DNA of 64,000 bases from Longilinea sp964536805. GTDB lineage: Bacteria; Chloroflexota; Anaerolineae; Anaerolineales; Anaerolineaceae. Below are positions 48,406-56,391 of the stretch, piece after piece. Location: positions 79,195-143,194 of the forward strand of contig CAZHYQ010000007.1 in assembly GCA_964536805.1 (NCBI GenBank), in the 5' to 3' direction. The translations under genes and the position numbers were made by a program. The notes beneath the pieces were generated by a model. That model was not told where the DNA came from, made no database searches, and saw only the letters and a list, made by a program, of their open reading frames with translations. How positions within the stretch are numbered: position 1 is the stretch's first letter; the number at the start of each line of letters is the position of its first letter.

Positions 48406-49237
48406 TTATATCTGTCGACCAGCCGGTCCCTGCCTGAGGCGTTCAGCGGCTTCCGCGAAGGTCGCGCCCCACATGCCCTCGATCCACCAGGTGGCGCCGG
48501 CCTGCTGCCAGGCTGCCATCTGCGCCAGGCGTTCAGCCGATTCAAGCTCCAGGCTGCTGCCTTCAACGACGATATCGAAGGGCGTCTCCTGGGTACGGTT
48601 GGCGGTGATGTAGGCCTTCACCTCGGCCAATTCTGCCGGGGACAACTGCGCCACTTGCCCATCCGCAGCGAGTTTGACCGGCAGTACACCGTCGCATTTG
48701 AGCGTGCGGCGCATCGAGTTCATCCTTGGCCAGGCGCCCACCACCCACAATGGAATGCGCGGCTGCTGCACAGGCCGCGGCGGATAAAACTGCGGGTCCA
48801 GCGAGGTGAGCTTGACGCGGAAGTGGCGACCGTCATAATCGAAGGGCTGCCCGGCAAACAGCCCGGCGAGGATGTCGATGGTTTCATTGAGCATTTCCGC
48901 CCGAATTTTTATATCGGTCGCCTCGTCCGGGAAACCTTGCCAGCCCATCCATACCGCCCCGGTGGCTAGCGCAAGCGTCAGCCGGCCGCCGCTCAAATTG
49001 TCCAGCGCGGCGCTCTCCGAGGCGATCTTCCAGGGTTTTCGCAGCGGCACAGGCACCACCATCACGCCCAGCCGGATCCGCTGCGTGCGCATGGCGGCCG
49101 CGGTCAACGAGACGATCGGGTCGACCGTCCAGACGGCATCGCCGACAAAAATGCCGTCCCAACCAGCTTCTTCGGCCAGGGCGGCCAGTTCGGCGATCTC
49201 GCGCGCTGATATAAGGCAAGGCTGCTCCAATTTTCAT
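48406..49237 (-). pseudogene. Luciferase-like (LLM class) flavin oxidoreductase with an N-terminal frameshift
   Basis: From about residue 13 onward this is a normal LLM-class FMN/F420 oxidoreductase ('AREIAELAALAEEAGWDGIFVGDAVW', 'RIRLGVMVVPVPLRKPWKIA', 'LDNLSGGRLTLALATG'). The proper start, ATG 49237 with GGAG 6 nt upstream, reads 'MKIGAALPYISAR' in a different frame. The frames join if one base is missing in the GCGCGC run near 49201-49206. Without that repair, translation would start at a poor codon (TTG 49230) and lose the first beta-strand. It could be a real inactivating mutation or a sequencing error. The enzyme would be about 277 residues when intact. Confidence 0.72.
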
Positions 49238-49420
49238 GATTGGCTCCAACAGACAATATATGTGAATGGAAACAGAATCGCCCTTTCATTTTACTCCCCG
49301 CGCCATTCGCCGGTTCTGAAAGGAAATGAAAAGTTGTAAAATGAAGGATGTGCTGCCTGGCAAGGATCATTGCCAGGGGATTTGCGCGACCCTGTTTTCG
49401 GATTGCAAGGAGTGTCTGCC

Positions 49421-50455
49421 ATGGAAACCATCAACCGCTTTGCCGTCGTCGTCCGCCCGCTGACACCGTTTGCCGACTGGGTCAACAGCCCGGCGGTGCG
49501 CGGTACGGATGACCTGGTTTCGCTGGAGTCCTTGCAGGAGGATGCGACCGTTGTGCTGACGCCTGAAATGGATACCAACGATCAGGCGCTGGACTGGCTG
49601 AAAACCCGCAAACCCAAATTATTTGAAATGGAACTGGAAAGCTGGTGCACTGACCGCGCCACCTGGCCGGAAAAACGCACCGCCCGGTTGTTCGATCTAT
49701 GGTTCGACCTTGAAGTCCATTCCATGGTCTTCGATGCCGTCGGCGAACCCATCCTCACCACCCTGCAGGAAACCCAAATCGGCACCACCATTCAACCCGG
49801 CGACAGCGTGCGCGTGCGTGCCGGCGTCATCGATCCGGAACTGGGCACCGACCTTTCGAACTGGGAAGGCCGGGTGATGCAAATGGCTGCCGATCCCGAG
49901 AGCGGTGCACTGGTAGCCTGGGTGGAATGGGATTCGCTCACCCTGCGCCAGCTCACCCCGGCCATGATCCGCCGCTGCCTGGAAGCGGACGTGGAATGGA
50001 ACGGGCAGGCCATGGAAGCGCGCGACCTGCTGCCCGCCAAACCGCGCGACAGCGCCGCCCAAACCGACCAGGCGCGCACCGAACTGCTGGCGCAGCACGT
50101 GTGGACCGATCTGGACCAGCAGGGCAAGCGCATTTACCGCATTCTGCGGGATGCCTTCAAAGCCAACCCGCAATTCACCAGCCTGGAAGCCTGGGAAGCC
50201 TACATGAACGCCCGGCTGCGCTTCCCATTTATGGCGCGCGTGGTGGTGGAACAGGATAACGGCCCATTGGGACTTGAAATGGAAGTGGAGGTGCGCGAGC
50301 TCTCCGGCATCGACCCCGAGCACGGCCTGTTCGTGCTGGTGCAGCGCGGCGGGCGCAGTTTCATCTTCCCACTGTCCGATCTGGCCGTTGACGACCCCGC
50401 CTCGCCCAACTTTCAGCCGTTGGAAGACTACGGCATGTGGTTTGAGAATAAGTAG
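49421..50455 (+). CDS. Two-module protein with a CcbP-like calcium-binding C-terminal domain
   Basis: A 344-residue soluble, acidic protein. Residues about 230-344 resemble the CcbP calcium-binding family ('FKANPQFTSLEAWEAYMNARLRFPFMARVVVEQ', 'GPLGLEMEVEVREL', 'FPLSDLAVDDPASPNFQPLEDYGMWF'). The first 220 residues have no family I recognise; they contain 'FAVVVRPLTPFADWVNS' and a beta-rich region 'IQPGDSVRVRAGVID'. AAGGAG lies 9 nt before ATG 49421. The TAG stop is shared with the first unit of a heptamer array. Confidence 0.7.
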   Translation: METINRFAVVVRPLTPFADWVNSPAVRGTDDLVSLESLQEDATVVLTPEMDTNDQALDWLKTRKPKLFEMELESWCTDRATWPEKRTARLFDLWFDLEVHSMVFDAVGEPILTTLQETQIGTTIQPGDSVRVRAGVIDPELGTDLSNWEGRVMQMAADPESGALVAWVEWDSLTLRQLTPAMIRRCLEADVEWNGQAMEARDLLPAKPRDSAAQTDQARTELLAQHVWTDLDQQGKRIYRILRDAFKANPQFTSLEAWEAYMNARLRFPFMARVVVEQDNGPLGLEMEVEVRELSGIDPEHGLFVLVQRGGRSFIFPLSDLAVDDPASPNFQPLEDYGMWFENK

Positions 50456-50516
50456 CCGTTAGCTGTTGGCTATTGGCGGTTAGCTATTAGCTATTGGCAG
50501 TTAGCTATTAGCTGTT
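50454..50516 (+). repeat. Heptamer array, AGCNNTT family, 9 copies, overlapping a stop codon
   Basis: Units AGCCGTT, AGCTGTT, GGCTATT, GGCGGTT, AGCTATT, AGCTATT, GGCAGTT, AGCTATT, AGCTGTT run without interruption. The first unit overlaps the TAG (50453-50455) of the CcbP-like gene. Confidence 0.92.
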
Positions 50517-50636
50517 TGTGTCAAGTCCTGAATTATGTTTACAGGAAAATAGCTTATAGCTATCCTTTTTTTACTCTCATCAGGATTGATAAGTCTCGGT
50601 GATTGATTTTCGGTTTGGGAAAATATCCATCCATCT

Positions 50637-50664
50637 GTAGTGGCGGGTCGCGACCCGCTACTAC
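50637..50664. repeat. Dispersed palindrome (GTAGTGGCGGGTCGC family)
   Basis: A 28-nt inverted repeat without a loop and with one mismatched pair, nearly identical to those at 26240 and 56314. It lies between two heptamer arrays. The 368-nt gap 50456-50823 holds only these repeats. Confidence 0.85.
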
Positions 50665-50790
50665 CTGGACAAATATCTACGATTGCCAGGCAGGGCGGGC
50701 GCCTCCCCTCGTCTAGGATTAGCCCAGATCTCCGGACCGCTGATTGAAACCCGCTATAAGGTTTATTCCATCAAATTGGCCCTGGCGCTT

Positions 50791-50839
50791 AATGGCTAAC
50801 AGCTAATGGCTAACCGCTAATAGCTAACAGCTAATCGCT
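50791..50839 (-). repeat. Heptamer array, AGCNNTT family, 7 copies, running into a coding end
   Basis: Plus-strand units AATGGCT, AACAGCT, AATGGCT, AACCGCT, AATAGCT, AACAGCT, AATCGCT. The last two provide the final codons Ile-Ser-Cys and the TAG of the minus-strand phosphatase gene. Confidence 0.9.
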
Positions 50840-51297
50840 TCCAACAATCCCCTGCATCCCGCTTGCACCAATTCATAAACATACATGAAGTTGCCGTCGT
50901 AATACGGATCCGGGATGTCAGCCGGGTAACCCTCGCCGGCGAATTCCATCAGGCGGTAAACGTGCGCCGTGCCGTTGCTCAGGCGGCGTAAATCCACCAT
51001 ATTTTCATAATCCATGGCCACCAGGTAATCGACCGCCGCCAGATCGGCGTGGTTCACCTGGACGGCGCGCTTGGCTGGATCGAGGGCGATTTGATGCTGG
51101 CGCAATATTTCACGCGTGCCCGGGTGGGGCGGTTTGCCCACCTCCCAACTGCTGGTGGCAGCCGAACCGATCTCAAAGCGGTCGGTCAAACCAGCCTCAA
51201 CCACCATCTGTTTAAAGACAGCCTCCGCCATGGGCGAACGGCAAATGTTGCCCAGGCAGACGAATAAGACGCGAATTTTGGGTTTCTGTTCCATCAT
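50824..51297 (-). CDS. Low molecular weight protein-tyrosine phosphatase
   Basis: A 157-residue LMW-PTP. The P-loop C-x5-R-S is at residues 14-21 ('CLGNICRS'), and the general acid is in 'DIPDPYYDG' near 127. Such enzymes remove phosphate from tyrosine on kinases or exopolysaccharide-export proteins, or act as arsenate reductases; the DPYY motif favours a phosphatase. AGGAAAATG gives the start. The last codons and the stop lie inside a heptamer array. Confidence 0.92.
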   Translation of the reverse strand: MMEQKPKIRVLFVCLGNICRSPMAEAVFKQMVVEAGLTDRFEIGSAATSSWEVGKPPHPGTREILRQHQIALDPAKRAVQVNHADLAAVDYLVAMDYENMVDLRRLSNGTAHVYRLMEFAGEGYPADIPDPYYDGNFMYVYELVQAGCRGLLEAISC

Positions 51298-51376
51298 TTT
51301 CCTGCCAGTAACCGGCGCTGATTCTATCAGAAAATGCGCCGGGCAGGCGTGAAGGGCTGGCCTGGCCTCAAATCTG

Positions 51377-51382
51377 ATATAA
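51377..51382 (+). promoter_or_regulatory. -10 element just before the LysM protein gene
   Basis: TATAAT lies 11 nt before ATG 51394 with no Shine-Dalgarno sequence, implying a leader of about 5 nt. Confidence 0.5.
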
Positions 51383-51393
51383 TTTCGTCATCC

Positions 51394-52197
51394 ATGAGAC
51401 CCGCATTGCATCGATCGCGTTTCTTTCCCATCCCCGCGCTGGCGCTGCTGCTGGCGGTCTGCGGCGTGATGGGGCTGTTGACCGTCCCGGCGGCCGCCGC
51501 GCCGCAGGGGCAGATTTATTACAGCACGCCCACCCCCGACGCCAACGGGCGCATTATATACATCGTGAAACCCGGCGAGACCTGCCTGAGCATTTCGCTG
51601 CTGACCGGGATACCGCTGGAGCAAATCCGCAACCTTAATTCGCTCAACATGGACTGCCTGCTGCGCGAAAACCAGGAATTACTGCTGGCGGTGGCCACGC
51701 CCATCGCACCCACCGCCGGGCCTTCGGCCACCCCGACGGCCATCCTGCCCTCGCCCACGCCCTTCAACGGCACCGGCGAGGTGTGCGTCTACCTGTTCGA
51801 GGATGTCAACGGCAACAGCGTCCCTGACGAAGGCGAAACCGGCATCGTGGCTGGCGCCATCAGCCTGACCGACCGTATTGGCAAGATCTCGCTGACCGGA
51901 AAGACGCTGGGAACGACTGACCCGGTTTGTTTTTCAGATTTGCAGGAAGGCGAGTACAACGTGTCGGTGGGCGTGCCGGAAGGCTACAACGCCACCACCC
52001 AATTGAATTCGACCCTAAGCGTGCGGGCCGGCGAAACCAGCAACATCGATTTTGGCGCCCAGCTCAGCGCGGCTGCCCAACCGCTCTCCCCCGCTGAAGG
52101 CGGCAAGTCGCCTTTGATGGGCATCCTCGGCATCCTGGTGCTGCTGGGCGGCGCGGTGCTGGGCTTTTTTGCCCTGCGCAACCGCCGCTGGAAATAG
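51394..52197 (+). CDS. Surface protein with LysM domain, Thr/Pro linker and C-terminal membrane anchor
   Basis: A 267-residue exported protein. A signal peptide spans residues 1-36. A LysM peptidoglycan-binding domain (about 51-95, 'IYIVKPGETCLSISLLTGIPLEQIRNLNSL' type) is followed by a linker 'TAGPSATPTAILPSPTP'. A prealbumin/SdrD-like beta-sandwich comes next ('VYLFEDVNGNSVPDEGE' with Asp/Asn calcium-type residues). A single C-terminal helix is followed by 'RNRRWK', a membrane anchor without an LPxTG motif. It probably links the cell wall to the membrane. Confidence 0.88.
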   Translation: MRPALHRSRFFPIPALALLLAVCGVMGLLTVPAAAAPQGQIYYSTPTPDANGRIIYIVKPGETCLSISLLTGIPLEQIRNLNSLNMDCLLRENQELLLAVATPIAPTAGPSATPTAILPSPTPFNGTGEVCVYLFEDVNGNSVPDEGETGIVAGAISLTDRIGKISLTGKTLGTTDPVCFSDLQEGEYNVSVGVPEGYNATTQLNSTLSVRAGETSNIDFGAQLSAAAQPLSPAEGGKSPLMGILGILVLLGGAVLGFFALRNRRWK

Positions 52198-52231
52198 AAA
52201 ATAACGGGTCAGGATGGACCTGGTTACCCCA

Positions 52232-52264
52232 GTAAAAAAACGCGCCCGGCGGCGTGTTTTTTTT
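52232..52264. terminator. Bidirectional terminator between convergent surface-protein genes
   Basis: An imperfect GC stem (ACGCGCC / GGCGTGT) flanked by an A-run on the left and a T-run on the right can end transcription from both sides. Confidence 0.75.
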
Positions 52265-52285
52265 CATCTCCGCCAGCAACCCTAA

Positions 52286-53539
52286 TTACCGAAAACTTCC
52301 ATTTCCCTGGTTTGTCCAGACTTTGTAACGACCGTCGGAAGCGCCAGCGAAGACATCGGCCAGGCCGTCGCCGTTGAAATCCCCAACCGACAGCCCCTGA
52401 CTCTCTTTATAGCGGAAGGAGAAACTGGCCCGCTGGAAGGCTGCCTGCCCGTCATTCCACCAGATATAGGCTTCTCTTTTTCCCGCCACAAGCGCGTCCA
52501 GGTTGCCATCCTGATTGAAGTCCTTCAGGAAGATCGCGTTTGTCTCTGAACCAGTCATCACCTGCCCTGCGTTATCCATCACACCGGCCTGCCCGCCTTG
52601 TTTTCCAGCCCGGTTGAGCATCAATGCCACCCCGCTGCCAGACGCCACCAACGCATCCAGGTCGTCATCGCTATCCAGGTCGCCGATTGCCACAGCCGTG
52701 CTGCTGGCCTGCCCGATGCGCTGGCCGCTGTCGCTGAAATTGCCAGCGCCGTCGTTCAACAGGATACGGTCGGCCAGCCGCGCATCATCCTTCAGTTTCG
52801 GCGATCCCACGGCTGCGTAAATATCCAGATCGCCGTCGCCGTCCAGATCGCCCAGTGCAGTGGCACGCACTGGAATCCGGTCCAACTCAGACAACAACAC
52901 CGTCTGGAAAGCCAGCCGTCCCCCAGCATTCGCTTCGCCGAAAAAAGTCCAGCTCCGGACCGTGGAAGGGTCTATTTGAGCATCACTGACCGGATTGCAA
53001 CAAGAGGTAACCAGTCCATCAAGTCGTCCGTCGCCGTTAAGATCGCCCAATGCCAATGATCCGTCCATTGGGAGAAAGGCTGATGGAAACCAGGATGGAA
53101 TGATAGGGTTGCTGTTTGGGAAATAACCAGCCTTGCCCCCTTGAATGCCACCCTGATTGATCACCCAGGTTGCCTTGTTAACGTCATAGGTGATCAGGTC
53201 TGTATCCCCATCTTGATCGACGTCTCCACTGGTGACGGCTAGACCGCCGGGCAATTCCTGCTCGTCTATGACGAAACGGCCACCTCCCTGATTGATCCAC
53301 AGGATCGGTCCTGCCCAAACTGTGAGTGCCGCCTCATATCGGGCACGTCCCATGATGATATCCAGATCCCCGTCGAGATCGAGGTCTGCCGTGGAACTGG
53401 TGAAGGTGTAGGGGCCCTTGGTTTCAGCGTAGTAAAAATTCAGGATAAAAAAGGCCATGCTGCCGAAAAAAATCACGAAAATCAGCACCACCCAGGTCAA
53501 CCACGGTGACCAGGAACGCTGTTTTTTCTCGCTGCCCAT
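52286..53539 (-). CDS. Membrane-anchored FG-GAP/VCBS repeat protein
   Basis: A 417-residue protein with a short cytosolic start, one membrane helix (about 13-35) and an extracytoplasmic beta-propeller. At least seven calcium-type repeats are visible ('DLDLDGDLDI', 'DVDQDGDTDL', 'DLNGDGRLDG', 'DLDGDGDLDI', 'DLDSDDDLDA', 'DFNQDGNLDA', 'DFNGDGLADV'), as in integrin alpha propellers. It likely binds ligands at the cell surface. GGAGA lies 3 nt before ATG 53539. It is convergent with the LysM protein gene. Confidence 0.9.
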   Translation of the reverse strand: MGSEKKQRSWSPWLTWVVLIFVIFFGSMAFFILNFYYAETKGPYTFTSSTADLDLDGDLDIIMGRARYEAALTVWAGPILWINQGGGRFVIDEQELPGGLAVTSGDVDQDGDTDLITYDVNKATWVINQGGIQGGKAGYFPNSNPIIPSWFPSAFLPMDGSLALGDLNGDGRLDGLVTSCCNPVSDAQIDPSTVRSWTFFGEANAGGRLAFQTVLLSELDRIPVRATALGDLDGDGDLDIYAAVGSPKLKDDARLADRILLNDGAGNFSDSGQRIGQASSTAVAIGDLDSDDDLDALVASGSGVALMLNRAGKQGGQAGVMDNAGQVMTGSETNAIFLKDFNQDGNLDALVAGKREAYIWWNDGQAAFQRASFSFRYKESQGLSVGDFNGDGLADVFAGASDGRYKVWTNQGNGSFR

Positions 53540-53649
53540 TTTCTCCAGCCTTGCGGACCGGATGGATCGGTCTGCAATTTAAATTGTAACGATCCCGCCG
53601 GAAAAAACAATAGGCCGATCGGCAGGCAGCCCTGGCCGGGAAAACGGGT

Positions 53650-54705
53650 TTACAGTTTTAGACTTTCAGGCGTTTGGCTAATTTGCGGCTGATTTTCCCG
53701 AAGCAGCGTGGCGCGCAGCACGTAACGGTCAACCCCGCCAAAGCGGTATTTGTATTCCTCGTCGCCGCGCATAAAATCGAACTCGCGGATGCCATTTTCG
53801 TTGGCCCACTTCAGCAAATTGCCCAGCAGCACCCAGCCGGGAGAATATTCGCTGAAAGAACGGTCGATGCCGGAGTTGTAGATCCACAGCCGGTCGAGAT
53901 AATGAAAGTTCAGGTAGCCGGCGGCACGCTTGCCGTCAATATTCAGAAAAGCCAATTGCAGGCAGCCCGCTTCAAAGGCGCAGCGCATGGTGGCGCGCAT
54001 ATGCTCGCGCATGGCCGGTGTCAGAAAAACGGCTTTTTCAGGATCCTGACTCATCAACGCCAGGAAAGTATCCATGTCGGCTTCCAACGCGGCCGGATCG
54101 CTGGTTATCGACCATTTCACCACCGTCTCGCCCTCTTCAGCGCGGCGCATCTTGCGGCGAATCTCGTGGCGCTGCTTTTTGTCAATGCCGGCCAGGTAGG
54201 TTTCCCAGTCGCCGGGCAGCGGGATGTAGGGCGAGTGCTGCAATTTTTCACCGGCGTACATCCAACCCAGTTCAGCGGCAGCCTGCGGCAGCGCAGCCAG
54301 ACTGGATGAGGAATCCAGCAGGTTATACAGGTCCAGCGCTGCCCAACCTGGAACGGCCTGAGCCAGGAAAGGCAGCAAGCCGTCGAGGAAAGCCGTCAAA
54401 TCGGCTGGACGGACGATGAAATCGAGATAGTCGGAGACCTCGATGCTGCCGAGCAACAGCAGAGCCGGGCGGCCGTCATGGTTTGCGCGGAAGAGCGGAG
54501 CAATGCCAACCAGGCGCCTGTCCTGGCGCGCGATGACGATGGCCAGTTCGCTCTCAGGCGGCCACTCGCCGCCGCCGCGCGTCTGCCACCAGGTGCACAA
54601 GTATTCGTAGCGGAGGAATGGTACGTGGTTAATGCTCTCATCCAGCAAATCGTTCCATTCGGTTTTAATTTCTTCGGGAAAAGTGGTGTGAAGACTGTAT
54701 TGCAT
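53650..54705 (-). CDS. GNAT/FemAB-like acyltransferase (BioF2-like domain)
   Basis: A 351-residue protein with two tandem GNAT-like folds. Family features are 'EWNDLLDESINHVPFLRYEYLCTWW' at the start, 'YIPLPGDWETYLAGIDKKQRHEIRRKMRRAEE' in the middle, and 'YNSGIDRSFSEYSPGWVLL..FDFMRGDEEYKYRFGG' at the end, typical of BioF2-like/CelD acyltransferases. These act in cell-envelope or polysaccharide modification. The acceptor is unknown. ATG 54705 lies 6 nt from a TATAAT, so the mRNA is probably leaderless. Confidence 0.85.
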   Translation of the reverse strand: MQYSLHTTFPEEIKTEWNDLLDESINHVPFLRYEYLCTWWQTRGGGEWPPESELAIVIARQDRRLVGIAPLFRANHDGRPALLLLGSIEVSDYLDFIVRPADLTAFLDGLLPFLAQAVPGWAALDLYNLLDSSSSLAALPQAAAELGWMYAGEKLQHSPYIPLPGDWETYLAGIDKKQRHEIRRKMRRAEEGETVVKWSITSDPAALEADMDTFLALMSQDPEKAVFLTPAMREHMRATMRCAFEAGCLQLAFLNIDGKRAAGYLNFHYLDRLWIYNSGIDRSFSEYSPGWVLLGNLLKWANENGIREFDFMRGDEEYKYRFGGVDRYVLRATLLRENQPQISQTPESLKL

Positions 54706-54711
54706 GGCGAC

Positions 54712-54741
54712 ATTATACTTTGTCCGCCCTCCATCCGTCAA
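54712..54741 (-). promoter_or_regulatory. Promoter placing the FemAB-like gene's start point at its ATG
   Basis: On the minus strand TTGACG (54741-54736), an 18-bp spacer and TATAAT (54717-54712) leave 6 nt before ATG 54705. Confidence 0.7.
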
Positions 54742-54775
54742 AAAAGTGTGGAAGGTTGGGTTTTCGCGCAAGCTG

Positions 54776-54953
54776 GTAGGTTGGGTTGAGCCTCGTACAC
54801 AAAACGCCGGATAGGATAAATATCGTGACCATCACGCCCCCGGCGAAACCCAACAAAACAAAAAAAAGCGTTGGGTTTCGGGCCAGGTAATTTTTCAGTA
54901 ACGGTATTTGTAGCAGCCACCGTTTACCTGATCAAGCCCTCAACCCAACCTAC
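54776..54953. repeat. MITE-like element with nested inverted repeats
   Basis: Perfect 15-nt ends GTAGGTTGGGTTGAG (54776) and its complement (54939-54953) enclose 178 bp. Inside, GAAACCCAAC (54845) and GTTGGGTTTC (54870-54879) form a second inverted repeat. It has no coding capacity. It fills most of the gap between the FemAB-like gene and the terminator at 55012. Confidence 0.75.
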
Positions 54954-55007
54954 GAAGACCTTGAAAGCACCTTTGTGAGCCTGTTTCGATAGTCACAACC
55001 TCCGAAT

Positions 55008-55033
55008 CAAAAGAGGCGGCTCGCGCCGCCTCT
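55008..55033 (-). terminator. Terminator after the polytopic membrane protein
   Basis: A 9-bp perfect stem (AGAGGCGGC / GCCGCCTCT) with a 4-nt loop is followed on the minus strand by TTTT. Confidence 0.75.
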
Positions 55034-55054
55034 CATGCATCTCATCAAACCTCA

Positions 55055-56083
55055 TTACGCCTGCGGAGGAATGGCTTCCGGCGGCTGAGGCGCCTGCGGT
55101 GCCAGCGGGGCAGCCGGCACAAGCGGCGCGGCTGGCGGAACTGCCGCGGGCATGCCGGCTTTGTGTCCCGTCAGGCGGCGGAAGGTGAGCGTCATGGCGC
55201 TAAGCACATAGGCTTCCAGACCGCCGTTGGCCAGGATAGCAAAAGGCAGAAGCACCAGCCCGATCACCACCGACGCGGTAATCACCGTGGTGGTAATGCC
55301 GTTGCCTGCCAACGCTGATGCAGCGAAGGGAGCAAGCACCAGGCTGAAGGGCAGCGCCAGCAAAATGCCAGCGACAATGCGCATGACCGCCAGAATCAGA
55401 CCCATCACCACGATCTCGCCCAACCGGCTGGTGACGACTTTCCAGGCGCGGGCAAACGCCTGCCACAACCCCAGGTCTTCCGACACCAGCGCCACCTGCA
55501 CCTGAATCAGGTAGAGTCCCAGCACCCAGGCCACTGGCACCAGCAGACAGATCAACGGGATCAGGCAGATCAGGCCAATACCGAGGGTAAAAACCCCCAG
55601 GGTAATAATTGCCAGAACAAACGCGACCGCCAGGACCAGGCCGCCGGCGAAGAGCAGCAGGTCGAAGAGCAGCAGGCGGCTAAAGTAATGGGTGGCTTTA
55701 TTGAACAGACTGCCAAAGGTAAAGTGCCCGTCTTCATCAGCTTCCGCTGCGCCGCGCACCAATCCGGCGCGCCCGTAGATGCTCAACAGCCAGAAGGCAA
55801 TCGATAGAATGAACAGGCTGACGCCAAGCACGATCCAGAACCAGACCGGCACGTTGTTGAAGAACCGTTCAATGTTTTTGGCGAAATCCTGAAATACCTG
55901 CGGCACCTGGCCGTTGGCAAAATCGCCTGAATCAATTTTGAACCCGGAACCCGACCCGGCGGAACGGTCGCCCGCGCCGCTGCCAGCCTGCGAGGCCAAC
56001 CCGGCAAAGATGCCGAAGATCCACAAAATTTTATGTTTCCAGATAATGCGCCAGGCGCGGGAAAGAACTTCACCGTAATCCAT
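55055..56083 (-). CDS. Polytopic membrane protein of unknown function
   Basis: A 342-residue protein with about six hydrophobic segments: one near 15-35 ('HKILWIFGIFAGLAS'), then 75-100, 140-210 (two long helices) and 235-300. The last 35 residues are a Pro/Ala-rich cytosolic tail. The helix pattern resembles the glycerophosphoryl-diester phosphodiesterase membrane domain group, but no catalytic residues are present. ATG 56083 is chosen because AAGGAG lies 6 nt before it; an earlier ATG has none. Confidence 0.72.
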   Translation of the reverse strand: MDYGEVLSRAWRIIWKHKILWIFGIFAGLASQAGSGAGDRSAGSGSGFKIDSGDFANGQVPQVFQDFAKNIERFFNNVPVWFWIVLGVSLFILSIAFWLLSIYGRAGLVRGAAEADEDGHFTFGSLFNKATHYFSRLLLFDLLLFAGGLVLAVAFVLAIITLGVFTLGIGLICLIPLICLLVPVAWVLGLYLIQVQVALVSEDLGLWQAFARAWKVVTSRLGEIVVMGLILAVMRIVAGILLALPFSLVLAPFAASALAGNGITTTVITASVVIGLVLLPFAILANGGLEAYVLSAMTLTFRRLTGHKAGMPAAVPPAAPLVPAAPLAPQAPQPPEAIPPQA

Positions 56084-56313
56084 TGGTTTCTCCTTGAACT
56101 CGCCAGGGGGGTCATTCTCCCGGTCGAAATCCATCATTGAGTGTGAACTATTCTGTATACGTCTACTCTACACGAAAGTTGCGTTTTCGAAACTGGACTT
56201 TTGACTGGATTCTTAATACAGATTCATTGGAAAAACGACCTCCCAGAAATGACAATAAATAGACACTGGTGTCTGGTCGCGATGTGCAGAATAACTGCTA
56301 CCGCGGCTCCTGA

Positions 56314-56341
56314 GTAGTGGCGGGTCGCGACCCGCCACTAC
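56314..56341. repeat. Dispersed palindrome, perfect 28-nt copy
   Basis: GTAGTGGCGGGTCG followed directly by its exact complement. It is the best-preserved copy of the family and lies 50 nt downstream of the CAT-like gene. The rest of the 308-nt gap 56084-56391 shows nothing. Confidence 0.9.
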
Positions 56342-56391
56342 CGGAATATGCAAGCGGTTCGCCATTTGGAGAATTCGCCACGGTCCCACCG

